Positions 44,196-53,307 of a stretch of DNA of 64,000 nucleotides are shown here, one piece after another. The notes under the pieces are model-generated. The model saw only the letters and a program-made list of their open reading frames with translations, did no database searches and was not told the origin of the DNA. The stretch is from assembly GCF_014647255.1 (NCBI RefSeq), contig NZ_BMOV01000001.1, forward strand, positions 178,275 through 242,274, read 5' to 3'. The translations under genes were made by a program, and so were the position numbers. Within the stretch, counting starts at the first letter, position 1. Each line of letters starts with the position of its first letter. The DNA is from Iodidimonas muriae. GTDB lineage: Bacteria; Pseudomonadota; Alphaproteobacteria; Sphingomonadales; Rhodothalassiaceae.

Positions 44196-45671
44196 CTACT
44201 GCGATTTATTTCTTTTTATTATTTTTTTGAAGATCCTTGTTATTTCAAGGCGCATGGGATGGCGCACAAGCCATAGGCTGATCAACCACCCTACAAGGCC
44301 GGCGCTGCCATATATCGCCAGATTGAGAATTGGCAGGCCCTTTGGCGCATAGCCAAGCCCATAAACCACCGCCCCCATGGTTAGGCCAACCCCGAATGTA
44401 ACCAACAGGCTTGGTTTTAGGGCTGCCCACCAATCGCTTGCATGAAGGGAGAGAACGCGGGACACCTGATAATTGGCTAAAATGATGAAAATGATGGCCG
44501 GGCCCATCAGGGCGGCGGCGATATAAGGCAGGCCATGGCGTGCGGCCAGCACGATCAAGGCCACCTTGGCGAGTTGCATCGAGGTTTCGATCAGGAAAAT
44601 CTGTTTGACCTTGCCATGGGAGAGCAAAAGCTGGCGGCCAATGCCGAAGGGCATATGTAAGGTGGCGCTGATAGCCAAAATACCCGCAACCGGCGCCGCT
44701 TGGGTCCATTGTGGGCCGAATAGGAACAGGATCAGCGAATAGGAACTGCCTGCCATGATCAACATCAGGGGCCAAATCACCCCGGCTGTGGTTTGCAGGC
44801 GAATTAAAAAGCGTGCTTTCAAATCCTGCTTGTCACGCCGTTCCTGTGCAAAAAATGGCGTGAGTACGGTGCTGAGACTTCCGGCGATCTGCTGATTGAC
44901 CAGCCGGGTTACGGTCATGCCGCGATCAAACAGGCCCGCCGCTTCCAGACCGAGCCCACGTCCGATGATCAATTCGGGGGATTGATTGCCTGCGCTTTGC
45001 ACAAGGCTCGCCCCCACAGCCCAAGAGCCGAATCCAATAATTTCTTTTAGGCCATGAAAGCGGGGCCGAAAGCTGAGATACATCGGCTTGAGCCGGAAAA
45101 TGCCGATAATCAGCACCAGTTTCATAATAACGGAGCCAAAGGCCAGGGAGATGGGGCCAAAATCCTGTAAGGCAAGCAAAACCGATATGGCCGATCCCGC
45201 GCCGCCCGCCATGATATTGATAATGGTGAGCTTTCCGTAGCGTAGCTCGCGCATCAAAAGGGCAAGGCCGATGGTGACAAAGGGGTTGAAGAGAAAATTG
45301 AGCGACAAAACGGCGATGACATTTTCAATCTCCGGATTGCCGTAAAATTGGGCAATGACGCCGCGCCCAAAGAAAAGAAGGAATGCAAGGCTCCAATTGA
45401 TCAGGCCCATCAATCCGAAGGCCCGCCCCACAATGGCTTTGGAAAGCGCATCTACCTGCACCAGATAGGGATGGATACCAAATTCCGCCAAGGCCGTGCT
45501 GATGGCGATAGAGGCGGATGCAACGGCAAAAACGCCCATTTCTTCAGGGGTAAGAAGCCGGGCAATGATTGCAGCGCTGGCAATTTGGATCAGTGCACGC
45601 ATGAAGCGGCCCCCGAACACATAGGCAAGGGAGCGTTTTAAAGACGGCACGGACGGTGTGGGCTGTGACAT
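44196..45671 (-). CDS. Oligosaccharide flippase (Wzx/MOP superfamily)
   Basis: A 491-aa integral membrane protein with about 12-14 helices, of the lipopolysaccharide biosynthesis/MOP flippase type: LTPEEMGVFAVASASIAIST near the N-terminus, then repeated hydrophobic segments and a basic C-terminus (KIIKRNKSQ). It is expected to flip lipid-linked EPS units across the inner membrane for polymerisation by a Wzy-like ligase. It follows sulfotransferase 4 on the same strand with a 13-base gap. Confidence 0.9.
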   Translation of the reverse strand: MSQPTPSVPSLKRSLAYVFGGRFMRALIQIASAAIIARLLTPEEMGVFAVASASIAISTALAEFGIHPYLVQVDALSKAIVGRAFGLMGLINWSLAFLLFFGRGVIAQFYGNPEIENVIAVLSLNFLFNPFVTIGLALLMRELRYGKLTIINIMAGGAGSAISVLLALQDFGPISLAFGSVIMKLVLIIGIFRLKPMYLSFRPRFHGLKEIIGFGSWAVGASLVQSAGNQSPELIIGRGLGLEAAGLFDRGMTVTRLVNQQIAGSLSTVLTPFFAQERRDKQDLKARFLIRLQTTAGVIWPLMLIMAGSSYSLILFLFGPQWTQAAPVAGILAISATLHMPFGIGRQLLLSHGKVKQIFLIETSMQLAKVALIVLAARHGLPYIAAALMGPAIIFIILANYQVSRVLSLHASDWWAALKPSLLVTFGVGLTMGAVVYGLGYAPKGLPILNLAIYGSAGLVGWLISLWLVRHPMRLEITRIFKKIIKRNKSQ

Positions 45672-45684
45672 GGAGATGCTTTGA

Positions 45685-46722
45685 TCAGCCTGCGGGTAAA
45701 GAGGGCGTGTTTATGGTCATATCATCTGTCTTTTCGCCTGTATCCAGGGAGAAGGCCCAGCGCCCCACGGCGGTTTTTCGGCAAATCGCTTCAATGGTTT
45801 GGACCGTATCCGCCGATAATTCCGATTGCCAACGCAAAGCGGCAAGGCGTGGATCGCGCTTTAATCCATAATGCGAGTCATGCTCTGCACCTTCAGAGGA
45901 GGCGCGGATAAAGGCCTCGACATTCGATACCCAGTCTAACCCCAATTGCGTAAACATCTTTTGCACGCTGCCCAAAGGATCGCAGGTCATCTCTTCATAG
46001 CTCACGATAATTGCGCGGTCAGAGTCAGAAAGAGATTGAAAGGCCGCATCATTGAAGGCCGCCCATTTCCACGCCAAAATTTCAACGGGAGACAGATGGG
46101 CCAGATCTTGTGATGACAGCCCTTCTCTTTTGCCCATAGGAGAATAGGGTAGGGCGCTATTGGAAAGTTCAAACCTTTCGCCAAATTTTTCGATACCGCG
46201 CAATATAGACGCGATCTGCCCACAGGGGTGCCGTACCAGATGGATTCCCTGAAGATGCGGCACGGCTTGAAGGCATAAAGTGGCCCGCCCCAACATATTG
46301 ACCGTTTTGATGACCACTAATGTCCGCGCTTTGCTTGGGGGTTGTAAAACGGGCCCGGCCATTGCCATGGACGGGATTAGCCGCTCCATCCCCTTGAGCG
46401 CGTATATATTGGCCTGTCGCAAGGCATGGTGGAAGGCACTTTCCCCCTTTTTGCGGATGATGGGGCGCGTTCCTGTGGTGCGCACATCCCGTGCATTTAG
46501 CCAACTGCTGATATCGGTGGTGAGCTGCGAGATGGCCAAGGCTTCATCCGGAGGGAAAACCGGCACTTGGGTGGGCTGTGCAATTTCCGGTTCATGCAGA
46601 TAATGGCTTTGGGGATGGCTGTCGAAAATTTTGCCAAGCCATGTGGTGCCAGATCGGGGGGACCCGAAAATCATGATGGTTTTCGGGTTCGCGCTTTGCT
46701 GAGATTTGCCCATGCCGCCCAT
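45685..46722 (-). CDS. Sulfotransferase (PAPS-dependent), 4 of 4
   Basis: A 345-aa sulfotransferase: IMIFGSPRSGTTWLGKIFDSHP near residue 17 (phosphosulfate site) and IHLVRHPCGQIASILRGIEKFG near 165 (3'-phosphate site), with a long insertion between them, so it is the largest of the four. The start is uncertain: ATG 46722 (AGG five bases upstream), ATG 46713, or a longer frame from 46791. In one unit with the flippase. The acceptor is unknown. Confidence 0.83.
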   Translation of the reverse strand: MGGMGKSQQSANPKTIMIFGSPRSGTTWLGKIFDSHPQSHYLHEPEIAQPTQVPVFPPDEALAISQLTTDISSWLNARDVRTTGTRPIIRKKGESAFHHALRQANIYALKGMERLIPSMAMAGPVLQPPSKARTLVVIKTVNMLGRATLCLQAVPHLQGIHLVRHPCGQIASILRGIEKFGERFELSNSALPYSPMGKREGLSSQDLAHLSPVEILAWKWAAFNDAAFQSLSDSDRAIIVSYEEMTCDPLGSVQKMFTQLGLDWVSNVEAFIRASSEGAEHDSHYGLKRDPRLAALRWQSELSADTVQTIEAICRKTAVGRWAFSLDTGEKTDDMTINTPSLPAG

Positions 46723-46962
46723 AATGCCTGTTTCGTTCCCGCTTGGCCCTATAGAGCGGTATTTTCTTGTAAGAATGCAAGGGCTTTTCATTGAGAAAAG
46801 ACGGGAATTCCGAGTAGAATCGAAGCTGGGCAGTCGCTTGTGCTATTTTACCATTATATATAAGGAAAATAGTCGAAAGCAGTGGCTGTTTTTTTGTTAT
46901 CCCATATGCTGTGGGTTTGTCAGATGCTTGGGAATGGGTCGTAACAAAGGGGCTGTCGAACC

Positions 46963-48846
46963 GTGCCGGGATTATGTGGGTGGATTGATGATCGGGCTGG
47001 CTTGGATGGCCGCTCAAAACTTTCGCATATGGCGAATGGGCTTGTTCTTCGTGCGGGAGAGCGCCTGTTGCAATGGGAGGATGGCTGGGCGGGTCTTGCT
47101 GTTTTGGCCCGCGAAGATGATCGTCTTCATGCGGGCGACCGGTTTGTTGTGGCGATTACGGGAATGCCGCGTTGGGCGGATGATAGGGATGAAGCAAAAG
47201 CGCGGGCCTTGGGCCGTGCCAAAAGCATCGCCACCTGTTGGGAACGGGAAGGCCGCGCCTGTCTGGAGCAGATAAAGGGGCCTTTTTCGCTGGCTGTGAT
47301 CGACAAGGAAGTCCGCAGCCTGTTTTTGGCGATTGACCGTGTGGGTATTGATCCCATGTGCCATGGAGACGTGCCCGATGGTTGTGTCTTTGCCACCACC
47401 ACCGATGCGGTGGCTGCTTATCCTTCCCTTGACCCCAAGGTGGATGCGCAAGGGCTTTATCGCTATGCCATGAATTATGTCTCGCCTGCGCCGGGCACCG
47501 TCTATCGCGGCATCAACAAACTTCTGAGCGGCCATAGCCTGAGCCACAGCATTGGGCGTGGTTCCGGGCGTTCCAAAAGCACGTCGATCCATCGCTATTG
47601 GCAGACGCCCTATCAGCCCGATGGGGCAGGGGATATGGAGGCCTTGAGCGCAGATTTGAAGGCGCATTTGGCAAAAAGTGTTGACCGCGCGATAGATGCG
47701 GGCGTCGCCGCCCAAGACACCGGTGCTGTCGGTGCGTTTTTAAGCGGTGGGCTGGATAGCTCCACGGTTTGTGGGTTTTTGGGCGCATCCTTGGACCGGC
47801 CGGCACCAGCCTATACCATTGTATTTGAAGAAGATCGCTATAATGAAGGCCCATATGCGCAGCTGGCGGCCCGGCATTTTGGGCTGGCGCATCGGGAATA
47901 TTGCCTGAAGCCGCAAGATGTCGTGGATATTTTGCCCAAGATCGTGCGGGTGTTTGACGAGCCATTCGGCAATTCTTCCGTGATTCCGGCCACATTCTGC
48001 GCACATATGGCGAAAGAGGATGTGTCTTTGCTTTTGGCGGGCGATGGCGGTGACGAACTGTTTGCGGGAAACCAGCGCTATGCCGATCAAACTATTCTCT
48101 CTTATTATCAAAAGGTTCCGCCGCTTTTGAGGGCGTTGGGAGAACCGGTTTTCGACCATATTCCAGATCCGCTGGCCATTGGCCCTATCGGCAAAGCCAA
48201 ACGATATTCCCAGCGGGCGCGGTTGCCCATGCCCGAACGCATGCACAATCCCGGCATCTATCATCGGAGCCAGTTGAGCCGCGTTTTTACAGAGGAAACG
48301 CTGGCCCAAATCAATGTGGAAGAGCCCTATGATCTATGGGCGCAGCATTATAAAGAGTCGGAAACCGACGATATGCTGGCTTCCATGCTGCATATGGATA
48401 TGCGGATCACTTTGGCCGATAATGATATTCGCAAGGTAAACGGGGCCTGTCTATTGGCGGATATCGATGTGGCCTATCCTATGCTGGATGATGATCTGAT
48501 CGATTTTGCCGCGAAAGTGCCCTCGCGGCTTTTATTGTCGGGCACGCGCTTGCGGCATTTTTTCAAAGAATCCATGAAGGGCTTTTTGCCCGATGCGATT
48601 TTGAACAAGCAAAAGCAAGGCTTCGGGATGCCTTTTTCCGAATGGACAAAAAGCTATCCGCCTTTACGCGATATTGCGGTGGATTGCTTGCAAAGCCTTG
48701 GGAAACGCGGTGTGTTTCGGGCTGATTTTCTGGAGGGCGTTATCGCTGCCCATGCTCGGGAAAAAACGGCGGAAACGGATTATATCGTGTGGGATTTGAT
48801 CATGCTGGAATTGTGGCTGCAAGATCGCAAGCCCGGCATGGCCTAG
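46963..48846 (+). CDS. Asparagine synthase-like amidotransferase 2 with degenerate glutaminase end
   Basis: A 627-aa protein with the two-domain layout of asparagine synthetase B. The synthase domain is intact: PP-loop AFLSGGLDSSTVCGF near residue 260, RVFDEPFGNSSVIP, LLAGDGGDELFAGNQ and the C-terminal NKQKQGFGMPFSEW. The N-terminal glutaminase domain is not: it reads MPGLCGWIDD, so Cys is at position 5, not at the N-terminus as the Ntn mechanism requires, and the usual HRGPD and YNGEIYN motifs are missing. It starts at GTG 46963; no start gives Cys at position 2. It may use free ammonia, or make an adenylate for another nucleophile. Confidence 0.85.
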   Translation: MPGLCGWIDDRAGLDGRSKLSHMANGLVLRAGERLLQWEDGWAGLAVLAREDDRLHAGDRFVVAITGMPRWADDRDEAKARALGRAKSIATCWEREGRACLEQIKGPFSLAVIDKEVRSLFLAIDRVGIDPMCHGDVPDGCVFATTTDAVAAYPSLDPKVDAQGLYRYAMNYVSPAPGTVYRGINKLLSGHSLSHSIGRGSGRSKSTSIHRYWQTPYQPDGAGDMEALSADLKAHLAKSVDRAIDAGVAAQDTGAVGAFLSGGLDSSTVCGFLGASLDRPAPAYTIVFEEDRYNEGPYAQLAARHFGLAHREYCLKPQDVVDILPKIVRVFDEPFGNSSVIPATFCAHMAKEDVSLLLAGDGGDELFAGNQRYADQTILSYYQKVPPLLRALGEPVFDHIPDPLAIGPIGKAKRYSQRARLPMPERMHNPGIYHRSQLSRVFTEETLAQINVEEPYDLWAQHYKESETDDMLASMLHMDMRITLADNDIRKVNGACLLADIDVAYPMLDDDLIDFAAKVPSRLLLSGTRLRHFFKESMKGFLPDAILNKQKQGFGMPFSEWTKSYPPLRDIAVDCLQSLGKRGVFRADFLEGVIAAHAREKTAETDYIVWDLIMLELWLQDRKPGMA

Positions 48847-48863
48847 GGCTATAGGGGATAGAT

Positions 48864-49745
48864 TTAGGGGCCGGAAATCCATTCAAGGGTTTTTTCGGTG
48901 ACCGCTTGCGACCATTCAGGGGTAGAGAATGTATGGTCTGCCTCTGTCAGCGCGAGCGTTTGAAAATTGGGCGCGTTTTGAAGGGCGCGCCATATTTTGA
49001 TGCGGTTTGCTTCTTGCTCGAATTCTTTGGCGGTCAGATCATTGCCGCTTAGAACCAACTGAACCGGGCCTTTAAAGGCGCTTAAAGCCTGAACCAGTTT
49101 CGCGGCCATGGGCGATGCCTGATCTGAAGGGCTGTCTTGGGAGGGGCCATTTTTAACCGGTGCCAGCTTTTGGCGAGCCAGCTTTAAAAGAAGCCGGGGA
49201 AAGTGCAGGGGATTGACTTTCCCGCGTAACAAATTCAGCCAAAATTCTTTATCAAACAAGCGCTTGGCATAATAATGCCGCAGCAAGACCCGGTCATAGG
49301 CTTCATCGTCACGAACCCAAGGGTTCAGCAGCATTAGCCGCCCGATACGGGAATCTTTGTGGCAATAAAGCACACTGGCAGATGCCCCGTCGCATAGCCC
49401 CCATAAACCGACTTCCTTCGTTTGGGGAAGCAATCTGAACAGCGCCTCAAGGGCCGTGGACATATCTTTTTCAAGATGTTCATAACCGGGATGGGTGCCA
49501 TCGCTGTCACCCATGCCACGACAATCGAAACGCAGAACGCTATAGCCTTCTTGCGCCAAACGCCGCGCCAGTTTTACGAAATAGCGGTGCCCGCCGGCGC
49601 GATATTGCGGCCCGCCCACAATGATCAAAACAGCGCGGTTGGACGGGTTTTCTGCCCGATGCAAAACGGACACCAATTGGTCTTTACCGCACTGCAAAAT
49701 ATGGGCAGATTCTTGCACATCCATGGGGGAAAGGCGGGTGCTCAT
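48864..49745 (-). CDS. Exosortase A system-associated hydrolase 1 (alpha/beta fold)
   Basis: A 293-aa alpha/beta hydrolase of the family found with XrtA: IVGGPQYRAGGHRYFVKLARRLA, the RFDCRGMGDSDG strand, the nucleophile elbow GLWGLCDGASASVLY (a modified elbow, with Cys in GLCDG where most hydrolases have Ser) and ALTEADHTFSTPEW with the His. Start at ATG 49745, which overlaps the hydrolase 2 stop as ATGA. The substrate is unknown; the two hydrolases, ACP, ligase and decarboxylase make up a recurrent XrtA-associated module. Confidence 0.88.
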   Translation of the reverse strand: MSTRLSPMDVQESAHILQCGKDQLVSVLHRAENPSNRAVLIIVGGPQYRAGGHRYFVKLARRLAQEGYSVLRFDCRGMGDSDGTHPGYEHLEKDMSTALEALFRLLPQTKEVGLWGLCDGASASVLYCHKDSRIGRLMLLNPWVRDDEAYDRVLLRHYYAKRLFDKEFWLNLLRGKVNPLHFPRLLLKLARQKLAPVKNGPSQDSPSDQASPMAAKLVQALSAFKGPVQLVLSGNDLTAKEFEQEANRIKIWRALQNAPNFQTLALTEADHTFSTPEWSQAVTEKTLEWISGP

Positions 49746-50575
49746 GGGTGATGGCTCATCAAGGCGGTTTGGATCAGCGCGATGGTTTTTGCTGGGGCCA
49801 CAGGTTCGGGCAAGGCCCAAAAGGCCTGATCTTGGTGATAGCGGGCCTGCCGGTCGGCGGTTCGCCAGCTTGGGGGCAGGATATCCGCGATGGCACCTGC
49901 CTCCCGTTCATCGCTGCCGATTTCAATCCATTCCATGGGCAAGTCCGGTGGGGGCGGCATGTCTTTAAGCGAAAGGCGGGTTAATTGTTCGGCCATATCC
50001 GGTCCAAGGGGATAACCGGTCACAGAAACGCTTTCGCCATTTTTCAAGATGTCCATCAACTGGGCGGTGCTTTCGCGTTGCCCCCGGCTCATGGCAGCGG
50101 CAACGCGAAGCCGCAAAAATTGGGTCAGAAAACGTTTTCCCGATAGAACCGGCTGGATCATCAAAAGCCCGTCAATACCGCCTGGTTCTTGATGCGCAAG
50201 GGTGGCTGCCAACAAGGCCCCTGTCCGCACGCCGCCGATCCATAAAGGTTCTGTATCAAGGCGCGCCATATCACGCAGAAAAGAAAGATCGGCGATCCAG
50301 CGGTCCCAACTGGCCTGTTCAAAATCGCCTGCACTGTCTCCGGTGCCGCTCGGGTCGGCCAGCAAAACGCGAAAGCCTTGTCGGGCCAAGGCCCGTCCGG
50401 TTTGTGCCAGCATGTACCGGGAGCGGTTCATTTCCTCGGCAAAGGGTGGCATAAGCAGCACCGTTGCGCGGGGTGCGGCAGATATGGAGGCAATCTCCAG
50501 AACGAACAGGGGGCCGTTTGGACCGACAGGGAAAGAGGCCGATAATTTTGGGGGGGCAGCCAAAGGCCCGGTCAT
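49742..50575 (-). CDS. Exosortase A system-associated hydrolase 2 (alpha/beta fold)
   Basis: A 277-aa alpha/beta hydrolase: LLMPPFAEEMNRSRYMLAQTGRALARQGFRVLLADPSGTGDSAG is typical of this family (FAEEMN and DPSGTGDS). The elbow region reads LWIGGVRTGALLA, without an obvious Ser, and the C-terminus lacks a clear His motif, so it may be non-catalytic or work as a partner of hydrolase 1. It follows the ACP gene by four bases, and its stop overlaps the start of hydrolase 1. Confidence 0.87.
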   Translation of the reverse strand: MTGPLAAPPKLSASFPVGPNGPLFVLEIASISAAPRATVLLMPPFAEEMNRSRYMLAQTGRALARQGFRVLLADPSGTGDSAGDFEQASWDRWIADLSFLRDMARLDTEPLWIGGVRTGALLAATLAHQEPGGIDGLLMIQPVLSGKRFLTQFLRLRVAAAMSRGQRESTAQLMDILKNGESVSVTGYPLGPDMAEQLTRLSLKDMPPPPDLPMEWIEIGSDEREAGAIADILPPSWRTADRQARYHQDQAFWALPEPVAPAKTIALIQTALMSHHP

Positions 50576-50579
50576 TGGA

Positions 50580-50834
50580 TCAGCACGCGGCTAGTTTTGT
50601 TTCGACAAAATTGCTCAGGCTGCCAACAGTTTCAAAAACCTCGCCATTGATTTCATCATCTTCAAACAAAATGTCGAACCGGTCTTCCAATTCGGATACC
50701 ACTGTCACCACGGCCATGGAATCGAATTCGGGGATGCCGCCCATCAAGGGGGTGGACGGTTGAAGCTTTTCCCCGCGTGGGCCAAGGCCAAGCGCCTGCG
50801 TGAGAACATCGCGAACTTTATCAAAAGCGCTCAT
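50580..50834 (-). CDS. Acyl carrier protein, XrtA-locus type
   Basis: An 84-aa acyl carrier protein. The 4'-phosphopantetheine site is Ser39 in IPEFDSMAVV; the surrounding helices (LEDRFDILFEDDEI, FETVGSLSNFVETK) fit the fold. It is the first gene of the leftward ACP-hydrolase 2-hydrolase 1 unit and divergent from the GNAT-ligase-decarboxylase unit. The ligase encoded nearby may load it. Confidence 0.92.
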   Translation of the reverse strand: MSAFDKVRDVLTQALGLGPRGEKLQPSTPLMGGIPEFDSMAVVTVVSELEDRFDILFEDDEINGEVFETVGSLSNFVETKLAAC

Positions 50835-50967
50835 AATCGTTTCCCCTGTATTTCTTGGCCGTGTCTAGGCAGACTCTGGCCAAAACCTGTTACTTTGTGT
50901 CCTATCTTGGAGAGGGTTTTTTGTCCATAGTTCACATGTCTTTTCCTTTAAGTTCACGGAATAACGG

Positions 50968-51642
50968 ATGAAACGCTTGCTGGCCTTGGTTCGGGAATTG
51001 GGTGCGGGATGGGCTGTGCTTTATCTTTTGCACCGTTTATTCGCCGCGCAATCCTTGCCGGTTTCGCTTTATGCCTATCGCTTGGTCCGGCAGCCCGTGC
51101 CGGACCGTGCCTCGCTTGGTGCGGCGCGTCGGGCGCGGTTTTCCTGCCGTCTTCTAAAGCCACAAGACCCAATGCTTGCCGCCACCTTCATTGACGAGAA
51201 GATTTTGGATGATCGGTTTTCTCAGGGCGCCCAATGCTATGGGCTGTTCAAAGAAGACCGGTTGATTGCATGGCTATGGCTGGTAAAGGGCGCCTATGAA
51301 GAAGACGAGGTGCGCGCCCGTTTTCTTTTGGCCCCGGATTGTGTGTGGGATTTTGATGTGTATATCCACCCCGATCATCGCCTGGGATTTGCCTTTGCCG
51401 CCCTTTGGGATGCGGTGAATGAGGATTTGCATCGACAGTCGATCCGGTGGACCATGAGCCGGATATCGGCTTTTAATGCGGCGTCTTTGCGCAGCCATGC
51501 CCGTATGGGGGCGGTTCCCTGCGGTGGATTGGTTTTTTTGTCTTTTGGTCCTGTGCAACTGATGCTTGGCTCGCGGCGGCCTTTTGTGCATTTAGGCCTG
51601 CGCCGGGGTCATAGGCCGGAAATCCATTTTTCACCGCATTAA
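50968..51642 (+). CDS. GNAT family N-acyltransferase
   Basis: A 224-aa protein with a GNAT-like acyltransferase core: KEDRLIAWLWLVKGAY, CVWDFDVYIHPDHRLGFAFAALWD (the acyl-CoA site region) and ISAFNAASLRSHARMGAVPCG near the end, a pattern typical of GNAT folds. The N-terminal 40 residues are hydrophobic and amphipathic. The start ATG 50968 follows GGAATAACGG. It lies with the ligase and decarboxylase genes and could acylate the amine they produce; this is inference. Confidence 0.7.
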   Translation: MKRLLALVRELGAGWAVLYLLHRLFAAQSLPVSLYAYRLVRQPVPDRASLGAARRARFSCRLLKPQDPMLAATFIDEKILDDRFSQGAQCYGLFKEDRLIAWLWLVKGAYEEDEVRARFLLAPDCVWDFDVYIHPDHRLGFAFAALWDAVNEDLHRQSIRWTMSRISAFNAASLRSHARMGAVPCGGLVFLSFGPVQLMLGSRRPFVHLGLRRGHRPEIHFSPH

Positions 51643-51718
51643 AGGCCAAGTTGTCATTGGCCTGTGAGGATATGATCCGTTACAGTTGAACCTTGTAGAA
51701 TATCAAGGGCATGTGGGT

Positions 51719-53302
51719 ATGCGGTGTTATTTACAGGATTTGATCCTTTCCAAAGCGGATGGGGGTTCGGAACGGCTTGCGCTCAAGGCCGGGAAAGTGA
51801 GCCGGACCTATGGAGCGCTGGCGGCTGAGCTGGAGCAGGTGGCCGCCGGACTTTGTGCTGTCGGGTTAAAGCGCTTTGACCGGGTTGCTGTCTATCTGGA
51901 CAAGCGTATCGAGACAGTATCGGCTTTTTTCGGCAGTGCGATGGCGGGCGGGATTTTTGTGCCCTGCAATCCGGTTTTGAAGCCACAACAGGTGGGGCAT
52001 ATTCTGCGAGATTGCGCCGCACGGATATTGATATCGTCGCGTACCCGCATCGAAGCAATGGCCGAAACGCTTTCCGCATCGGATGTGCAAGTGGTGGTCA
52101 GTGTGGATGCGGTGCCCGACATGCCCATCAAAGGGGTATGCGTGCTGCATTGGACAGAGCTTTTGGCGCAAGGGAAGGCCTTACCGGCAGGGCCACAATG
52201 CGATAGCGATGTGGGGGCGATTTTCTATACTTCTGGCAGCACTGGAAAGCCGAAAGGCGTGGTCTTGTCGCACCGTAATATGGTGGTGGGCGGCGAAAGT
52301 GTTGCCACCTATCTGAAAAACCATGCCGATGACCGTATTTTATCGCTGCTGCCTTTAAGTTTTGATGCCGGATTCAGCCAGCTTACCACCGGTTTTCACG
52401 CGGGGGCCGCTGTGGTGCTGCATAATTATTTGCTGGCCCGTGATGTGCCGCGCATCTGTGCCCGGGAAGGCATTACGGGGCTGACCTCGGTGCCGCCTTT
52501 ATGGATGCAATTGCTGACGGTGGATTGGCCGGAGGAGGCCGGACGCGAAATGCGGTATTTCGCCAATACCGGCGGGCGTATGCCGCGCGATGTGCTGCAA
52601 AAGCTGCGGGCGATTTTTACCAATGCCGATCCTTATTTGATGTACGGTCTTACGGAAGCTTTCCGGTCCACCTATCTTGATCCGGCGCAGGTGGATATTC
52701 GCCCTGATTCCATTGGAAAGGCCATACCCAATGCGGAAATTCTGGTGGTGAAATCCGATGGCAATCTTGCTCAGGCAGGCGAGGAAGGAGAGCTTGTGCA
52801 TCGCGGGCCTTTGGTGGCTTTGGGTTATTGGAATGATGCGGAACGCACCGCCGAACGCTATAAGCCCGTGCCAAAAGCCGTGGCCGAAGTGCAGGTGCCG
52901 GAACTGGCCGTGTGGTCGGGGGATCTGGTGCGCATTGATGCGGAAGGCTATCTCTATTTCGTTGGCCGCACCGATGATATGATCAAGACATCGGGTTATC
53001 GCGTTTCCCCCACAGAAGTGGAAGAAGCCTTGTTCGACAGTGGTTTGGTTTTTGAAAGCGCGGCTTTTGGCCTTCCCCATGATACGCTGGGACATGAAAT
53101 TATTGTGGCCGTGGTGCCAAAGAACAAAGACTTGTTCGATGCCGCAGACCTTGTGGCCCATTGCCGGAATGTTTTGCCCGGCTTCATGGTGCCGCATCGG
53201 GTGGATGTGCATGAAAGTCTGCCCCGATCCCCCAATGGTAAAATCGACCGTAAGGCCCTTCAGGCCCAATGCATGTCTAAAGACATAAAAAAGGCGGTAT
53301 AA
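51719..53302 (+). CDS. Acyl-CoA ligase (AMP-forming), exosortase A system-associated
   Basis: A 527-aa ANL-superfamily adenylating enzyme. The P-loop YTSGSTGKPKGVVLSHRNM is near residue 180, with NTGGRMP, YGLTEAFRSTYLDP (the A5 motif) near 315, WSGDLVRIDAEGYLYFVGRTDDMIKTSGYRVSP near 410-440, and catalytic Lys in SPNGKIDRKAL near the end. It activates a carboxylic or amino acid, possibly for the ACP. The frame also has a TTG at 51686, but the ATG at 51719 matches the family N-terminus (CYLQDLILSKADGG). It is closely followed by the decarboxylase gene (5 bases). Confidence 0.9.
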   Translation: MRCYLQDLILSKADGGSERLALKAGKVSRTYGALAAELEQVAAGLCAVGLKRFDRVAVYLDKRIETVSAFFGSAMAGGIFVPCNPVLKPQQVGHILRDCAARILISSRTRIEAMAETLSASDVQVVVSVDAVPDMPIKGVCVLHWTELLAQGKALPAGPQCDSDVGAIFYTSGSTGKPKGVVLSHRNMVVGGESVATYLKNHADDRILSLLPLSFDAGFSQLTTGFHAGAAVVLHNYLLARDVPRICAREGITGLTSVPPLWMQLLTVDWPEEAGREMRYFANTGGRMPRDVLQKLRAIFTNADPYLMYGLTEAFRSTYLDPAQVDIRPDSIGKAIPNAEILVVKSDGNLAQAGEEGELVHRGPLVALGYWNDAERTAERYKPVPKAVAEVQVPELAVWSGDLVRIDAEGYLYFVGRTDDMIKTSGYRVSPTEVEEALFDSGLVFESAAFGLPHDTLGHEIIVAVVPKNKDLFDAADLVAHCRNVLPGFMVPHRVDVHESLPRSPNGKIDRKALQAQCMSKDIKKAV

Positions 53303-53307
53303 GCACG

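Noticed and set aside
46881-46900. TGGCTGTTTTTTTGTT upstream of amidotransferase 2
   Set aside because: The -12 element has GT where GC is required.
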